Below, in pieces: positions 36,046 through 43,814 of a DNA stretch of 43,814 bases (position 1 is the stretch's first letter; each line of letters opens with the position of its first letter). The position numbers and the translations under genes were made by a program. Source of the stretch: Acidobacteriota bacterium (GTDB lineage Bacteria > Acidobacteriota > Thermoanaerobaculia > Multivoradales > JAGPDF01); contig JAAYLR010000229.1 in NCBI GenBank assembly GCA_012521815.1, positions 1 to 43,814 of the forward strand. The letters are read 5' to 3'. The notes below the pieces were generated by a model. That model ran no database searches. It saw only the letters and a program-made list of their open reading frames with translations, and was not told where the DNA came from.

Positions 36046-37523
36046 CAGAACTTCGGCACCGAACCGAGCAGGTACTTCAGGTCGCGATCGGTCCAGCGCA
36101 CGCCGGCGCCCACGAAGAACGACTCGTAGTCGCGCACGAGGAAGTCGTCATAGCCGCCCCGCAGATAGACGTTCGGTGTCACGTCCCAGCGCAGGCTGGC
36201 GCGCAGGTGCGGATCGCGATCGAGCTCCCGGTTGAAATCGAACGCTTCGAGCGAGAGCCAGAGCCTTTGCTCGACCAGCCCGTAATCGACCTGCGCCCCG
36301 GCCCGCGACTCGATCAGCCCGGCCCAGAGCCGGCCCCGCTGGTTGGCGAAGGGGAGGCCGAGGAGCGCCGAGAAGAGCCGCTTGCTCCGGTCGATCGACA
36401 CCCGGTTCAACGTGACCGTCTCGAGACTGCCGTCGGGGCGCTCGATCGTGTAGTACGTCTCCTTCTCCACCACCCGGCCGCGCGGATCGCTCACCAGCTC
36501 GACCCGGTAGAAGCGGTCGCTCTCGCGGCCGTGCGGCAGCAGATCGAGACGGAAGGCGGCGCGGCTGTCGTCGAGGTCGGTATAGGCGAGCCCTTCGAGG
36601 CCGAGCTCGAGCTCGAGCTTCTGGATCCTGCCGAGTGTGTCGGTGAGGGTGTCGACCCCCTTCTCCACGCTCTGGAGCGCCGTCACCAGCTCGGTGTGCG
36701 CCTCCTCGCTGTTGACGAGCTTGCCGATCGTCCCCTCGCCGCGGGCGATCCGGCCGGAGATCTCGTTGAGGTTCTCCACCGAGGTGTGCATCTTCTCGGT
36801 GAGGGAGCGGATGTTCGTCATGCTCCCCCGCAGGTCGTCGCGGTTCTCCGCCATGAGCGTCTCGACCTGGGAGAGGGTGCGTTCGATCTGTGCGGTCAGC
36901 CGTGGCAGCTCGTCGGCGAGGGTGGCGCTGAACCGCTCGAAGTTGCGCACGGTCCCGTCGAGGCTGGCACGGTTGGCGACGACCAGCGCCCGGATCTCGT
37001 CGGCGGTCTGCCGGAACGAGGCGATGAGCCCGCCGATCCCGCCCTCTCCCTCGCCGCCACCCCCCGCGAGCGAGCTGGTGACGTTCTGGATCGAGTCGCC
37101 GATCGATTCGAGCTTCGCCATCGCCTGATCGAAGGAGATCGGCGTCTCGCCGGCGATCGTCTCTCCGGCGGCAAGGGGCCGGCCGCCGTCGGGGCCGGGG
37201 ATCAGCTCGACGTACTTGTCGCCGAGCAGCCCCATGTTCGAGACGAGCGCCCGCGTCCCTTCGACGAGCGTCATCGGCGTCTCCAGCAGCAGCGTCACCC
37301 GCGCCCGGCGGCCTTCGAGGCGGATCCCGTCCACCCGCCCGACGCGTACCCCCGCCACCCGCACCGCGGACTTGTCGTCGAGTCCGGCCACCGAATCGAA
37401 GAGCGCGTCCACCCGCTGGCCGGCGCTGCCCCAGAGGTTCAGGTCCTCGATCCGCAGCACGAGCCAGCCGAGGACCAGCAGGCAGATGGTCATGAAGATC
37501 CCGACTTTCAGCGCCTGATTCAT
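36045..37523 (-). CDS. mlaD: MCE/MlaD-family protein with beta-rich C-terminal extension
   Basis: KVGIFMTICLLVLGWLVLRIEDL; AVRVAGVRVGRVDGIRLEGRRARVTLLLE; GLLGDKYVELIPG; coiled region; beta-alternating C-terminus ending ...LKYLLGSVPKF. Confidence 0.9.
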   Translation of the reverse strand: MNQALKVGIFMTICLLVLGWLVLRIEDLNLWGSAGQRVDALFDSVAGLDDKSAVRVAGVRVGRVDGIRLEGRRARVTLLLETPMTLVEGTRALVSNMGLLGDKYVELIPGPDGGRPLAAGETIAGETPISFDQAMAKLESIGDSIQNVTSSLAGGGGEGEGGIGGLIASFRQTADEIRALVVANRASLDGTVRNFERFSATLADELPRLTAQIERTLSQVETLMAENRDDLRGSMTNIRSLTEKMHTSVENLNEISGRIARGEGTIGKLVNSEEAHTELVTALQSVEKGVDTLTDTLGRIQKLELELGLEGLAYTDLDDSRAAFRLDLLPHGRESDRFYRVELVSDPRGRVVEKETYYTIERPDGSLETVTLNRVSIDRSKRLFSALLGLPFANQRGRLWAGLIESRAGAQVDYGLVEQRLWLSLEAFDFNRELDRDPHLRASLRWDVTPNVYLRGGYDDFLVRDYESFFVGAGVRWTDRDLKYLLGSVPKF

Positions 37524-37542
37524 CGCGTGGCTCCCGCTCGCC

Positions 37543-38301
37543 TCAGTCCGAGAGCGGACCGTCGGCCCGGCCCTCGATGAACTGCTGTACCCGCCCGTCC
37601 GGGCACGCCCGGATCTCCTCCGGCGTGCCGATGGCGATGATCCTTCCTTCGTGCAGCATGCCGATCCGGTCGGCGATCCGGAAGGTGCTCTTCATGTCGT
37701 GGGAGATCGTCACCGTGGTCGAACCGAGCGACCGGCGCAGGTCGACGATCACCCCGTCGATCACCGCCTTGATCACCGGATCGAGGCCCGTGGTCGGCTC
37801 GTCGAAGAGGAGGATCTTCGGGGTGAGGGCGATCGCCCGCGCGAAGCCCGCCCGGCGCCGCATCCCTCCCGAGAGCTGCGCCGGCAGCTTCTTCTCGGCC
37901 CCTTCGAGATGGACGAGCTCGAGGCACTCTGCGACCCGCGCCGCGATCCGCTCGCGCGGCCAGCCGGCGCGCCGCAGCGGGAACGCCACGTTCTCCCAGA
38001 CCGTCATCGAGTCGAAGAGCGCGCCCTCCTGGAACGCCATGCCGAAGCGGCGCCGGAAGATGGTGATCTCCCGGTAGTCGAGATCGGCGAGGCGGACGCC
38101 GTCGACCTCGACGGTGCCGGCGTCGGGCGCGAGGAGACCGATCATGTGCTTGAGCAGGACGCTCTTGCCCGTGCCCGAGCCGCCGATCACCACGAGCGAC
38201 TCCCCTTCGTGGACGTCGAGGTCGAGCCCCGCGAGGACCCGCTTCCCCCCGAAGCTCTTCGCGACCCCCCGCAGCCGGATCTGGACCGGTTTCGCCGTCA
38301 T
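37543..38301 (-). CDS. mlaF: ABC transporter ATP-binding protein (MlaF-like)
   Basis: VIGGSGTGKSVLLKHMIGLLAPDAG, LPAQLSGGMRRRAGFARAIALTPKILLFDEPTTGLDPV. Confidence 0.94.
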   Translation of the reverse strand: MTAKPVQIRLRGVAKSFGGKRVLAGLDLDVHEGESLVVIGGSGTGKSVLLKHMIGLLAPDAGTVEVDGVRLADLDYREITIFRRRFGMAFQEGALFDSMTVWENVAFPLRRAGWPRERIAARVAECLELVHLEGAEKKLPAQLSGGMRRRAGFARAIALTPKILLFDEPTTGLDPVIKAVIDGVIVDLRRSLGSTTVTISHDMKSTFRIADRIGMLHEGRIIAIGTPEEIRACPDGRVQQFIEGRADGPLSD

Positions 38302-38302
38302 C

Positions 38303-39064
38303 TCAGTAGAGGAGCTTGGTCAGGAAGAAGTCGGAGACGAGGATCGTGATCGAGGCGAGCACGACCGCCCGTGTCGTCGAACGCCCGACCCCCTCCGCCC
38401 CGCCGGTGGTGTAGAACCCCTTCTGACAACCGACGATCGCGATCAGGAGGCCGAAGACGGCCGACTTCACGAGGCCGGAGGACACGTCGTTCCAGTCCAT
38501 GAACTGGAAGGTGTTGGCCATGTAGGTGACCGGGTTGGCGCCGAAGAGGCCGACCGAGACGACGTACCCCCCCGCGATCCCGATGCCGTTGGCGAGGATC
38601 ACGAGCGCCGGCAGCATGAGCGTCGCCGCCCACGCCCGGGGGACCATGAGGTAGTGGACCGGATCGGTCGCGAGGACCTCGAGGGCGTCGATCTGCTCGG
38701 TCACCCGCATCGTCCCGAGCTCCGCCCCCATCGCCGAGCCGCAGCGCCCCGCCAGGATCAGCGCCGAGAGCACGGGGGCGAGCTCGCGCACCATCGAGAT
38801 CGCGACCAGCGACCCCACGTACCCCTCGGCGTTGAATCGCTTCAGCGTCGCGAAGGTCTGGAGCGCCATCACCCCGCCGGTGAAGAGCGCGGTGAGGAGC
38901 ACCACCGGCACCGAGTCGACGCCGATGCGCACCATCTGGGTGCCGAGCTGCCGGAAGTCGTACGGCGGCCGCGGTGTCCAGGCGAAGACCCGCCAGAGGA
39001 GGACGAAGAACCGCCCGACCTCGACGAAGAAGGCTTCGATCCGCGGTCGCAGCCAGCCGCTCAT
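38303..39064 (-). CDS. mlaE: ABC transporter permease (MlaE family)
   Basis: TALFTGGVMALQTFATLKRFNAEGYVGSLVAISMVRELAPVLSALILAGRCGSAMGAELGTMRVTEQIDALEVL. Confidence 0.95.
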   Translation of the reverse strand: MSGWLRPRIEAFFVEVGRFFVLLWRVFAWTPRPPYDFRQLGTQMVRIGVDSVPVVLLTALFTGGVMALQTFATLKRFNAEGYVGSLVAISMVRELAPVLSALILAGRCGSAMGAELGTMRVTEQIDALEVLATDPVHYLMVPRAWAATLMLPALVILANGIGIAGGYVVSVGLFGANPVTYMANTFQFMDWNDVSSGLVKSAVFGLLIAIVGCQKGFYTTGGAEGVGRSTTRAVVLASITILVSDFFLTKLLY

Positions 39065-40260
39065 CGCACCCTCTCCACGAGCCGCGAGCGGAGCGCCGTG
39101 CAGTTGCCGGCGGCGAGGTAGCGTCGCGGCAGACGCTGGCCGAGGAGGCAGAGCAGCTCGTAGGGCACCGTCCCCGCCCGGTCGGCCAGCTCGTGGAGGG
39201 TGATCTCCTCCTCCCCCTGCCGGCCGAGGAGGACCGCCACGTCCCCCTCCACCGCGTCGGTGTCGGTGACGTCGAGCAGCACCATGTCCATCGAGACGGC
39301 GCCGGCCAGCGGCACCCGCCGGCCGCCCACGAGCGCGTCGGCGCCATGGCTCAGGTGCCAGGAGTAGCCGTCGGCGTAGCCGACCGGGAGCACCGCCAGC
39401 CGGCTCGTCCGCGCCGCCCGCCAGCGCCCGCCGTAGCCGGCGCGGGTTCCGGGCGGCACCTCCCGCAGCTGGACGATCCGCGCCGAGGCCGAGAGCACCG
39501 GGCGCAGACCGGTCATCCGGCGGGCGGGATCGGCGCCGTAGAGCGAGAGCCCGAGGCGGACGAGGTCGCAGCCGCCGAGCGGACGATGGAGAGCCGCGGC
39601 GCTGTTGGCGATGTGCGTGAGAACGGACTCGCGCTCCGCCGGCGTGAGCAGCTCGCGCAGCGCGGCGAACCGGGCCTCCTGGACCGGGGTGTGCGGGCTC
39701 TCGAGATCGTCGGCCTCGGCCAGATGGGACATCAGCCCGGCGAGGTGCAGATGGGGCGTACGCCGTACGGTCTCGAGCGCCGCCGCCAGCTCCTCCGGCG
39801 GGATCCCGAGGCGGCTCATGCCGGTGTCGACCTTCAGATGGATGGCGAGCGGCTTCGCGCTGCCGGCGGCGGCCTCGACCCAGATCGCGAGCTGGCTCGC
39901 GCTGGCGACCGCCGGCACGAGACCGAACTTCCGCACCAGCGGCACCTGCGGCGGCTGCACCGTGCCGAGCACAAGGATCGGCGTCGTCACCCCGGCGCGC
40001 CGCACCTCGGCCCCCTCCTCGACGAGCGCCACCGCGAGCCACTCCACCCCGCCCGCGGCGAGCGCCCGCGAGATCTCGGCGGCGCCGTGCCCGTAGGCGT
40101 TCGCCTTCACCACCGCCATCCGGCGGGCGGGGCTCACATGCCGGCCGAGGAGCTCCAGGTTCGCGCGCAGCGCGTCGAGATCGACGGTGAGCCACGCGGG
40201 CCGGAGCGCGGCGAGATCGCGCACGTCGCCGTCAGCCACCGGCGTGCTCGTCACGCGCAT
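39061..40260 (-). CDS. alr: Alanine racemase
   Basis: MAVVKANAYGHGAAEISRAL (PLP Lys motif), HLKVDTGMSRLGI, AGYGGRW, VSMDMVLLDVTD. Confidence 0.96.
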   Translation of the reverse strand: MRVTSTPVADGDVRDLAALRPAWLTVDLDALRANLELLGRHVSPARRMAVVKANAYGHGAAEISRALAAGGVEWLAVALVEEGAEVRRAGVTTPILVLGTVQPPQVPLVRKFGLVPAVASASQLAIWVEAAAGSAKPLAIHLKVDTGMSRLGIPPEELAAALETVRRTPHLHLAGLMSHLAEADDLESPHTPVQEARFAALRELLTPAERESVLTHIANSAAALHRPLGGCDLVRLGLSLYGADPARRMTGLRPVLSASARIVQLREVPPGTRAGYGGRWRAARTSRLAVLPVGYADGYSWHLSHGADALVGGRRVPLAGAVSMDMVLLDVTDTDAVEGDVAVLLGRQGEEEITLHELADRAGTVPYELLCLLGQRLPRRYLAAGNCTALRSRLVERVR

Positions 40261-41584
40261 CGCGGTTCACGAAGCGGGAGGTCTGGCCGAGGAAGACGAG
40301 CGGCACCGTGCCGATCGGCCCGTTGCGGTGCTTGGCGATGATCAGGTCGGCGAGGCCCGCGTCGGCGGCATCCTTCGAGTAGTACTCCTTGCGAAAGATG
40401 AACGCCACGAGGTCGGCGTCCTGCTCGATCGATCCCGACTCCCGCAGGTCGGAGAGCTGCGGCAGGCGGTCGTCGCCGGTGCGCCGTTCGGGCTGGCGGG
40501 AGAGCTGGGAGAGCACCAGCACCGGCACGTCGACCTCCTTGGCGAGCTGCTTGAGACCGCGGGTAATCGCCGAGACCTCGAGCACCCGGCTCTCGTAACG
40601 CCCCCCCGCCTGCATGAGCTGCAGGTAGTCGATGACGAGCAGGTCGAGACCCTTCTCCGCCTTCAGCCGGCGCGCCTTCGAGGCGATCTCGAGCAGCGTC
40701 TGACTGGCCGAGTCGTCGATGTAGAGCGGCCCCTGCCGCAGGTCGTTGAGGACCTTGATCGCCTTGCTCCACTGCTGACGCGAGAGATGCCCGCTCCGCA
40801 GCCGGCTGAACGGCACCTCCGCCTCCGCGCAGAGGATGCGCAGCGCGAGCTCGTGCTGCCCCATCTCGAGCGAGAAGATCCCGACCGGCTTGCCGAGCCG
40901 GAACGCCACGTGCTGCGCGATGTTCAGCGCGAGGCTGGTCTTGCCCATCCCCGGCCGGCCGGCGAGGATGATGAGGTTGCCCCGGTGGAGGCCATGGGTC
41001 ATCTGGTCGAAGTCGATGAAACCGGTCTCCAGGCCGATCAGCGCCTTGTCGGGGCGTTCCTCGATGATCTCGAGCGTCTCGTCGGCGATGCGGGCGAACG
41101 GCACGAACCCCCGCTTGAGCGCCTTCTCGCCCAGGGCGAAGACCGCCTGCTCGGCCCGTCCGAGCGCCCCCTGCGCGTCGAGCCCGCCGTCGAGGCAGTC
41201 CCGGGTGATGTCGCGACAGACCTCGATCAGGCTCCGCCGCACCGCCCGCTCCTTGACGATCTCGATGTAGGTCTCGATCCGTCCGAGATCGGGCAGATCG
41301 ACGTCGAGGGTCGCGAGGTAGGCGAGCCCGCCGGCCTCCTCCAGCTTCGCCGCCTGCTCCAGCGCCGCCTGCAGGGTGCGGACGTCGGGCGCGACCTGCT
41401 CCTCCTGCAGGTCGAGCATCGCCTGATAGATGAGCCGGTGGCGCTGGTGGTAGAAGTCGTCGACCGTCAGGCGGGCGGAAACCGCCGGCAGCAGCCGCGG
41501 GTCGAGCAGCGCCGCGGCGAGCACGGCGCGCTCGGACTCTTCGCTCTGCGGCAGCGTCGGTTGGGCGGGGAGGCTCTCGATCAT
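40232..41584 (-). CDS. dnaB: Replicative DNA helicase DnaB
   Basis: ILAGRPGMGKTSLALNIAQ, GIFSLEMGQHELALRIL, LLVIDYLQLMQAGGRYESR, VLVLSQLSRQPERR, DLRESGSIEQDADLVAFIFR. Confidence 0.97.
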   Translation of the reverse strand: MIESLPAQPTLPQSEESERAVLAAALLDPRLLPAVSARLTVDDFYHQRHRLIYQAMLDLQEEQVAPDVRTLQAALEQAAKLEEAGGLAYLATLDVDLPDLGRIETYIEIVKERAVRRSLIEVCRDITRDCLDGGLDAQGALGRAEQAVFALGEKALKRGFVPFARIADETLEIIEERPDKALIGLETGFIDFDQMTHGLHRGNLIILAGRPGMGKTSLALNIAQHVAFRLGKPVGIFSLEMGQHELALRILCAEAEVPFSRLRSGHLSRQQWSKAIKVLNDLRQGPLYIDDSASQTLLEIASKARRLKAEKGLDLLVIDYLQLMQAGGRYESRVLEVSAITRGLKQLAKEVDVPVLVLSQLSRQPERRTGDDRLPQLSDLRESGSIEQDADLVAFIFRKEYYSKDAADAGLADLIIAKHRNGPIGTVPLVFLGQTSRFVNRDARDEHAGG

Positions 41585-41636
41585 CGGCGCAGGGGGAAGG
41601 TGATTCTGTCCGACGCTTCCGGATCGATCAAGCCGA

Positions 41637-41720
41637 TGGTGCCGGAGGCGGGATTCGAACCCGCACGCCCGAAGGCGGAGGATTTTAAGTCCCCTGCGTC
41701 TGCCGTTCCGCCACTCCGGC
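41637..41720 (-). tRNA. tRNA-Leu (anticodon TAA), CCA encoded
   Basis: GCCGGAGTGGCGGAACGGCAGACGCAGGGGACTTAAAATCCTCCGCCTTCGGGCGTGCGGGTTCGAATCCCGCCTCCGGCACCA folds as class II tRNA; loop CTTAAAA. Confidence 0.96.
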
Positions 41721-41809
41721 TCCCGGTGGGATCGTAGACGAAAGCGGCACCCGGCAGGCACCCCGACGCCGGTCGGCAGCGCGTTCCATGCTGGCGGCGG
41801 AGAGGAGGT

Positions 41810-41884
41810 TGGAGGCGACGGCCGGAATCGAACCGGCGAATGAGGGTTTTGCAGACCCTTGCCTTACCACTTGGCTACGTCGCC
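41810..41884 (-). tRNA. tRNA-Cys (anticodon GCA), CCA encoded
   Basis: GGCGACGTAGCCAAGTGGTAAGGCAAGGGTCTGCAAAACCCTCATTCGCCGGTTCGATTCCGGCCGTCGCCTCCA; loop CTGCAAA; U73 discriminator. Confidence 0.96.
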
Positions 41885-41894
41885 CCGAGGCGCT

Positions 41895-41917
41895 GAGGGC
41901 CGCCCGCGGCGGCCCTC
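41895..41917. other. Perfect 10-bp hairpin in the tRNA-Gly/tRNA-Cys spacer
   Basis: GAGGGCCGCC-CGC-GGCGGCCCTC; a second inverted repeat GCCGGCCG-N9-CGGCCGGC at 41935-41959. Confidence 0.5.
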
Positions 41918-41974
41918 TCGTATCGAGACTCGGTGCCGGCCGATGCGGCGGCGGCCGGCGCCGTGGAAGCTATC

Positions 41975-42049
41975 TGGAGCGGGAAACGGGACTTGAACCC
42001 GCGACCCCAACCTTGGCAAGGTTGTGCTCTACCACTGAGCTATTCCCGC
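41975..42049 (-). tRNA. tRNA-Gly (anticodon GCC), CCA encoded
   Basis: GCGGGAATAGCTCAGTGGTAGAGCACAACCTTGCCAAGGTTGGGGTCGCGGGTTCAAGTCCCGTTTCCCGCTCCA; loop TTGCCAA. Confidence 0.97.
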
Positions 42050-42088
42050 CCACCCGAGGCGGAAGGATATGAACAGCGCCGGAGCCTG

Positions 42089-42487
42089 TCAAGCCGACGT
42101 GGGCACCGGGAAGGCGTCGCGCACGAGCGTGACCTCCCAGCCGCCATCGGCGCGGCGATCGAGACCGAGGACATCGAAACGGCACGGCCCCGGCCACGGA
42201 TGGGCGACGAGATAGAGCGCGGCGGCGCGGGCTAGCCGCCGCTGCTTGGCGATCCCCACCGCCGCGATCGCCGGTCCGAACCGGTCCGAGAGCCGCGCCT
42301 TCACCTCGACGAAACAGAGGGTGTCGCCCTCGCGCGCGACGAGGTCGATCTCGCCGCCGTGGTTGCGAACGTTGCGCTCGACGATCCGGAACCCGCGCGC
42401 GGTGAGCCACTCCTCGGCCACCTGCTCGCCCGCCCCTCCCCGCGCCCGGGTGTGCGGCGCCCGGCCGAGGTCGTCGAGCCGGCTCAT
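42089..42487 (-). CDS. UPF0102/YraN-family endonuclease-like protein
   Basis: GAGEQVAEEWLTARGFRIVERNVRNHGGEIDLVAREGDTLCFVEVKAR, classic YraN N-terminal half; ATGA overlap with the cysS stop. Confidence 0.92.
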   Translation of the reverse strand: MSRLDDLGRAPHTRARGGAGEQVAEEWLTARGFRIVERNVRNHGGEIDLVAREGDTLCFVEVKARLSDRFGPAIAAVGIAKQRRLARAAALYLVAHPWPGPCRFDVLGLDRRADGGWEVTLVRDAFPVPTSA

Positions 42488-43814
42488 CGCCGTTTCCAGC
42501 GTGGTCCGTTCGGGGTGTCCTCGACCACCACGCCGAGCGCCGCGAGCTGATCCCGGAGCCGGTCGGCCTCCGCCCAGTCGCGGCCGCGGCGCGCCGCCTC
42601 CCGCGCGGCGACCAGCTCCTCGACTTCTGCTTCTGCCGGTCCCGCCTCCGCGCGCTCCGGCCAGCGGCTCGCGTCGAAGACGCCGAAGACCTCGTCGGCC
42701 CGCGCCAGCGCGGCGAGCAGGCGTTCGCGGTCACCGGCGCCGAGGGCCTCCCGGTCGATCGCGCCGTTGACCTCGCGGATCCACTCGAAGAGCGCCCCCA
42801 GCGCGCCGGAGACGTTCAGATCGTCGGCCAGCGCGGCGTCGAACCGCTCTTCGAACGCCGTGGTGAGCGCCGCGAGCGCGGGGCCGCCGGCGGCCGCCTC
42901 CCGGGCGTGTTCCAGGCGGAACCGGAAGTCGTCGATCCGGCGCAGCGCCGCCCCGGCCGCCTCCAGCGACGGGAAGGTGAAGTTCAGCTTCTGGCGGTAA
43001 TGCACCGACTGCATCAGATAGCGCACCCCCCGCAGCCGGGCGCCGCGCGCCAGGAGATCGTCGAGGGTGTACTGGTTGCCGAGCGACTTCGACATCTTCT
43101 CGCCGTCGACGAGGAGATGCTCGCTATGCACCCAGTAGCGGACATATTTCACCCCCGTCGCGCCTTCGCTCTGGGCGATCTCGTTCTCGTGGTGGGGAAA
43201 GATGTTGTCGACGCCGCCGCAGTGGAGGTCGAACGTCTCGCCGAGGTACTTCATCGCCATCGCCGAACACTCGATGTGCCAGCCCGGACGCCCCGGTCCC
43301 CAGGGCGAATCCCAGGCGGGCTCTCCCTCCTTGGCCCCCTTCCAGAGCACGAAGTCGCGCACGTCCTCCTTCTCGTACTCGTCGCTCGCGACCCGTTCCC
43401 CGCGGCGTACCGCCTCCGGGTCGATCCCGGAGAGCCGGCCGTAGTCGGGATCGCTCGCGATCCGGAACCAGACCGAGCCGTCGCTCACGTACGCGGCACC
43501 CCGCTCGACGAGACGGGCGACGAGGGCGATCATCTCCGGCACGTGCTCGGTCGCCTTCGGATACCGCTCCGCCCGCCGCACCTGCAGCCGGTCGAGATCG
43601 GAGAAGAACGAGGCGATGTACGGCTCGGTATAGGCGGCGAGCGTCACCCCCTGCTCCGCCGCCGCCCGGATCGTCTTGTCGTCGACATCGGTGAGATTCA
43701 TCACCTGCCGCACGCGGTATCCCAGATGGGTGAAGGTGCGACAGAGGAGGTCTTCGAAGAGGAAGGTGCGGAGGTTGCCGATGTGGGCGTGGTTGTAGAC
43801 CGTGGGGCCGCAGG
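42484..43814 (-). CDS. cysS: Cysteinyl-tRNA synthetase (5' end outside the window)
   Basis: CGPTVYNHAHIGNLRTF at the window edge (HxGH-like), VRQVMNLTDVDDKTI, GWHIECSAMAMKYLGETFDLHCGGVDNIFPHHENEIAQSE, KMSKSLGN. Reads through the listed internal Met to the window end. Confidence 0.96.
   Translation of the reverse strand, partial: CGPTVYNHAHIGNLRTFLFEDLLCRTFTHLGYRVRQVMNLTDVDDKTIRAAAEQGVTLAAYTEPYIASFFSDLDRLQVRRAERYPKATEHVPEMIALVARLVERGAAYVSDGSVWFRIASDPDYGRLSGIDPEAVRRGERVASDEYEKEDVRDFVLWKGAKEGEPAWDSPWGPGRPGWHIECSAMAMKYLGETFDLHCGGVDNIFPHHENEIAQSEGATGVKYVRYWVHSEHLLVDGEKMSKSLGNQYTLDDLLARGARLRGVRYLMQSVHYRQKLNFTFPSLEAAGAALRRIDDFRFRLEHAREAAAGGPALAALTTAFEERFDAALADDLNVSGALGALFEWIREVNGAIDREALGAGDRERLLAALARADEVFGVFDASRWPERAEAGPAEAEVEELVAAREAARRGRDWAEADRLRDQLAALGVVVEDTPNGPRWKRR

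Noticed and set aside
41721-41761. DnaB N-terminal extension to 41761 listed in the ORF track
   Set aside because: Would read through the tRNA-Leu gene; the DnaB start at 41584 (MIESLPAQPTLPQSEESERAVL) is typical.

Overview
This is a 43.8-kb window of high-GC bacterial chromosome, densely coding and with short intergenic gaps. I see no phage, transposase, integrase or CRISPR array. Gene content, left to right: methylmalonyl-CoA mutase (partial, -), purE (+), PAS/degenerate-GGDEF/EAL protein (+), dnaE2-type polymerase (+), ornithine aminotransferase (+), a helicase-exonuclease fusion resembling MrfA(YprA)+MrfB(YprB) (-) with a LOG-family gene (-), a bacterial homologue of cyclic-2,3-diphosphoglycerate synthetase (+), a CusF-like lipoprotein (+), NUDIX plus a small hypothetical (-), RNase D (+), a cold-shock protein with terminator and structured leader (-), an RluA pseudouridine synthase (-), an alphaproteobacterial-type SspB (+), an NCS2 permease / GT-C-like membrane protein / DUF4920 cluster (-), a SurA_N-DsbA fusion (+), a half-length UspA remnant (-), an agmatinase-family protein (+), a thiolase (-), a serine hydrolase (-), a Ser/Thr kinase with a P/T linker and PEGA-like region (+), a TPR-PDZ protein (+), two glycosyltransferases (-), a 670-aa protein with a divergent class III cyclase-like domain (+), and a minus-strand block cysS-yraN-tRNA(Gly,Cys,Leu)-dnaB-alr-mlaE-mlaF-mlaD-radA. 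The best candidates for under-described biology are the one-polypeptide helicase/DEDD-exonuclease fusion, the cyclase-like protein with a large unknown N-terminus, the MCE protein with a beta-barrel-like C-terminus ending in Phe, and the cDPGS-like P-loop protein. All homology calls come from reading motifs in the translations; no database search was run. The taxon cannot be assigned securely from this window.
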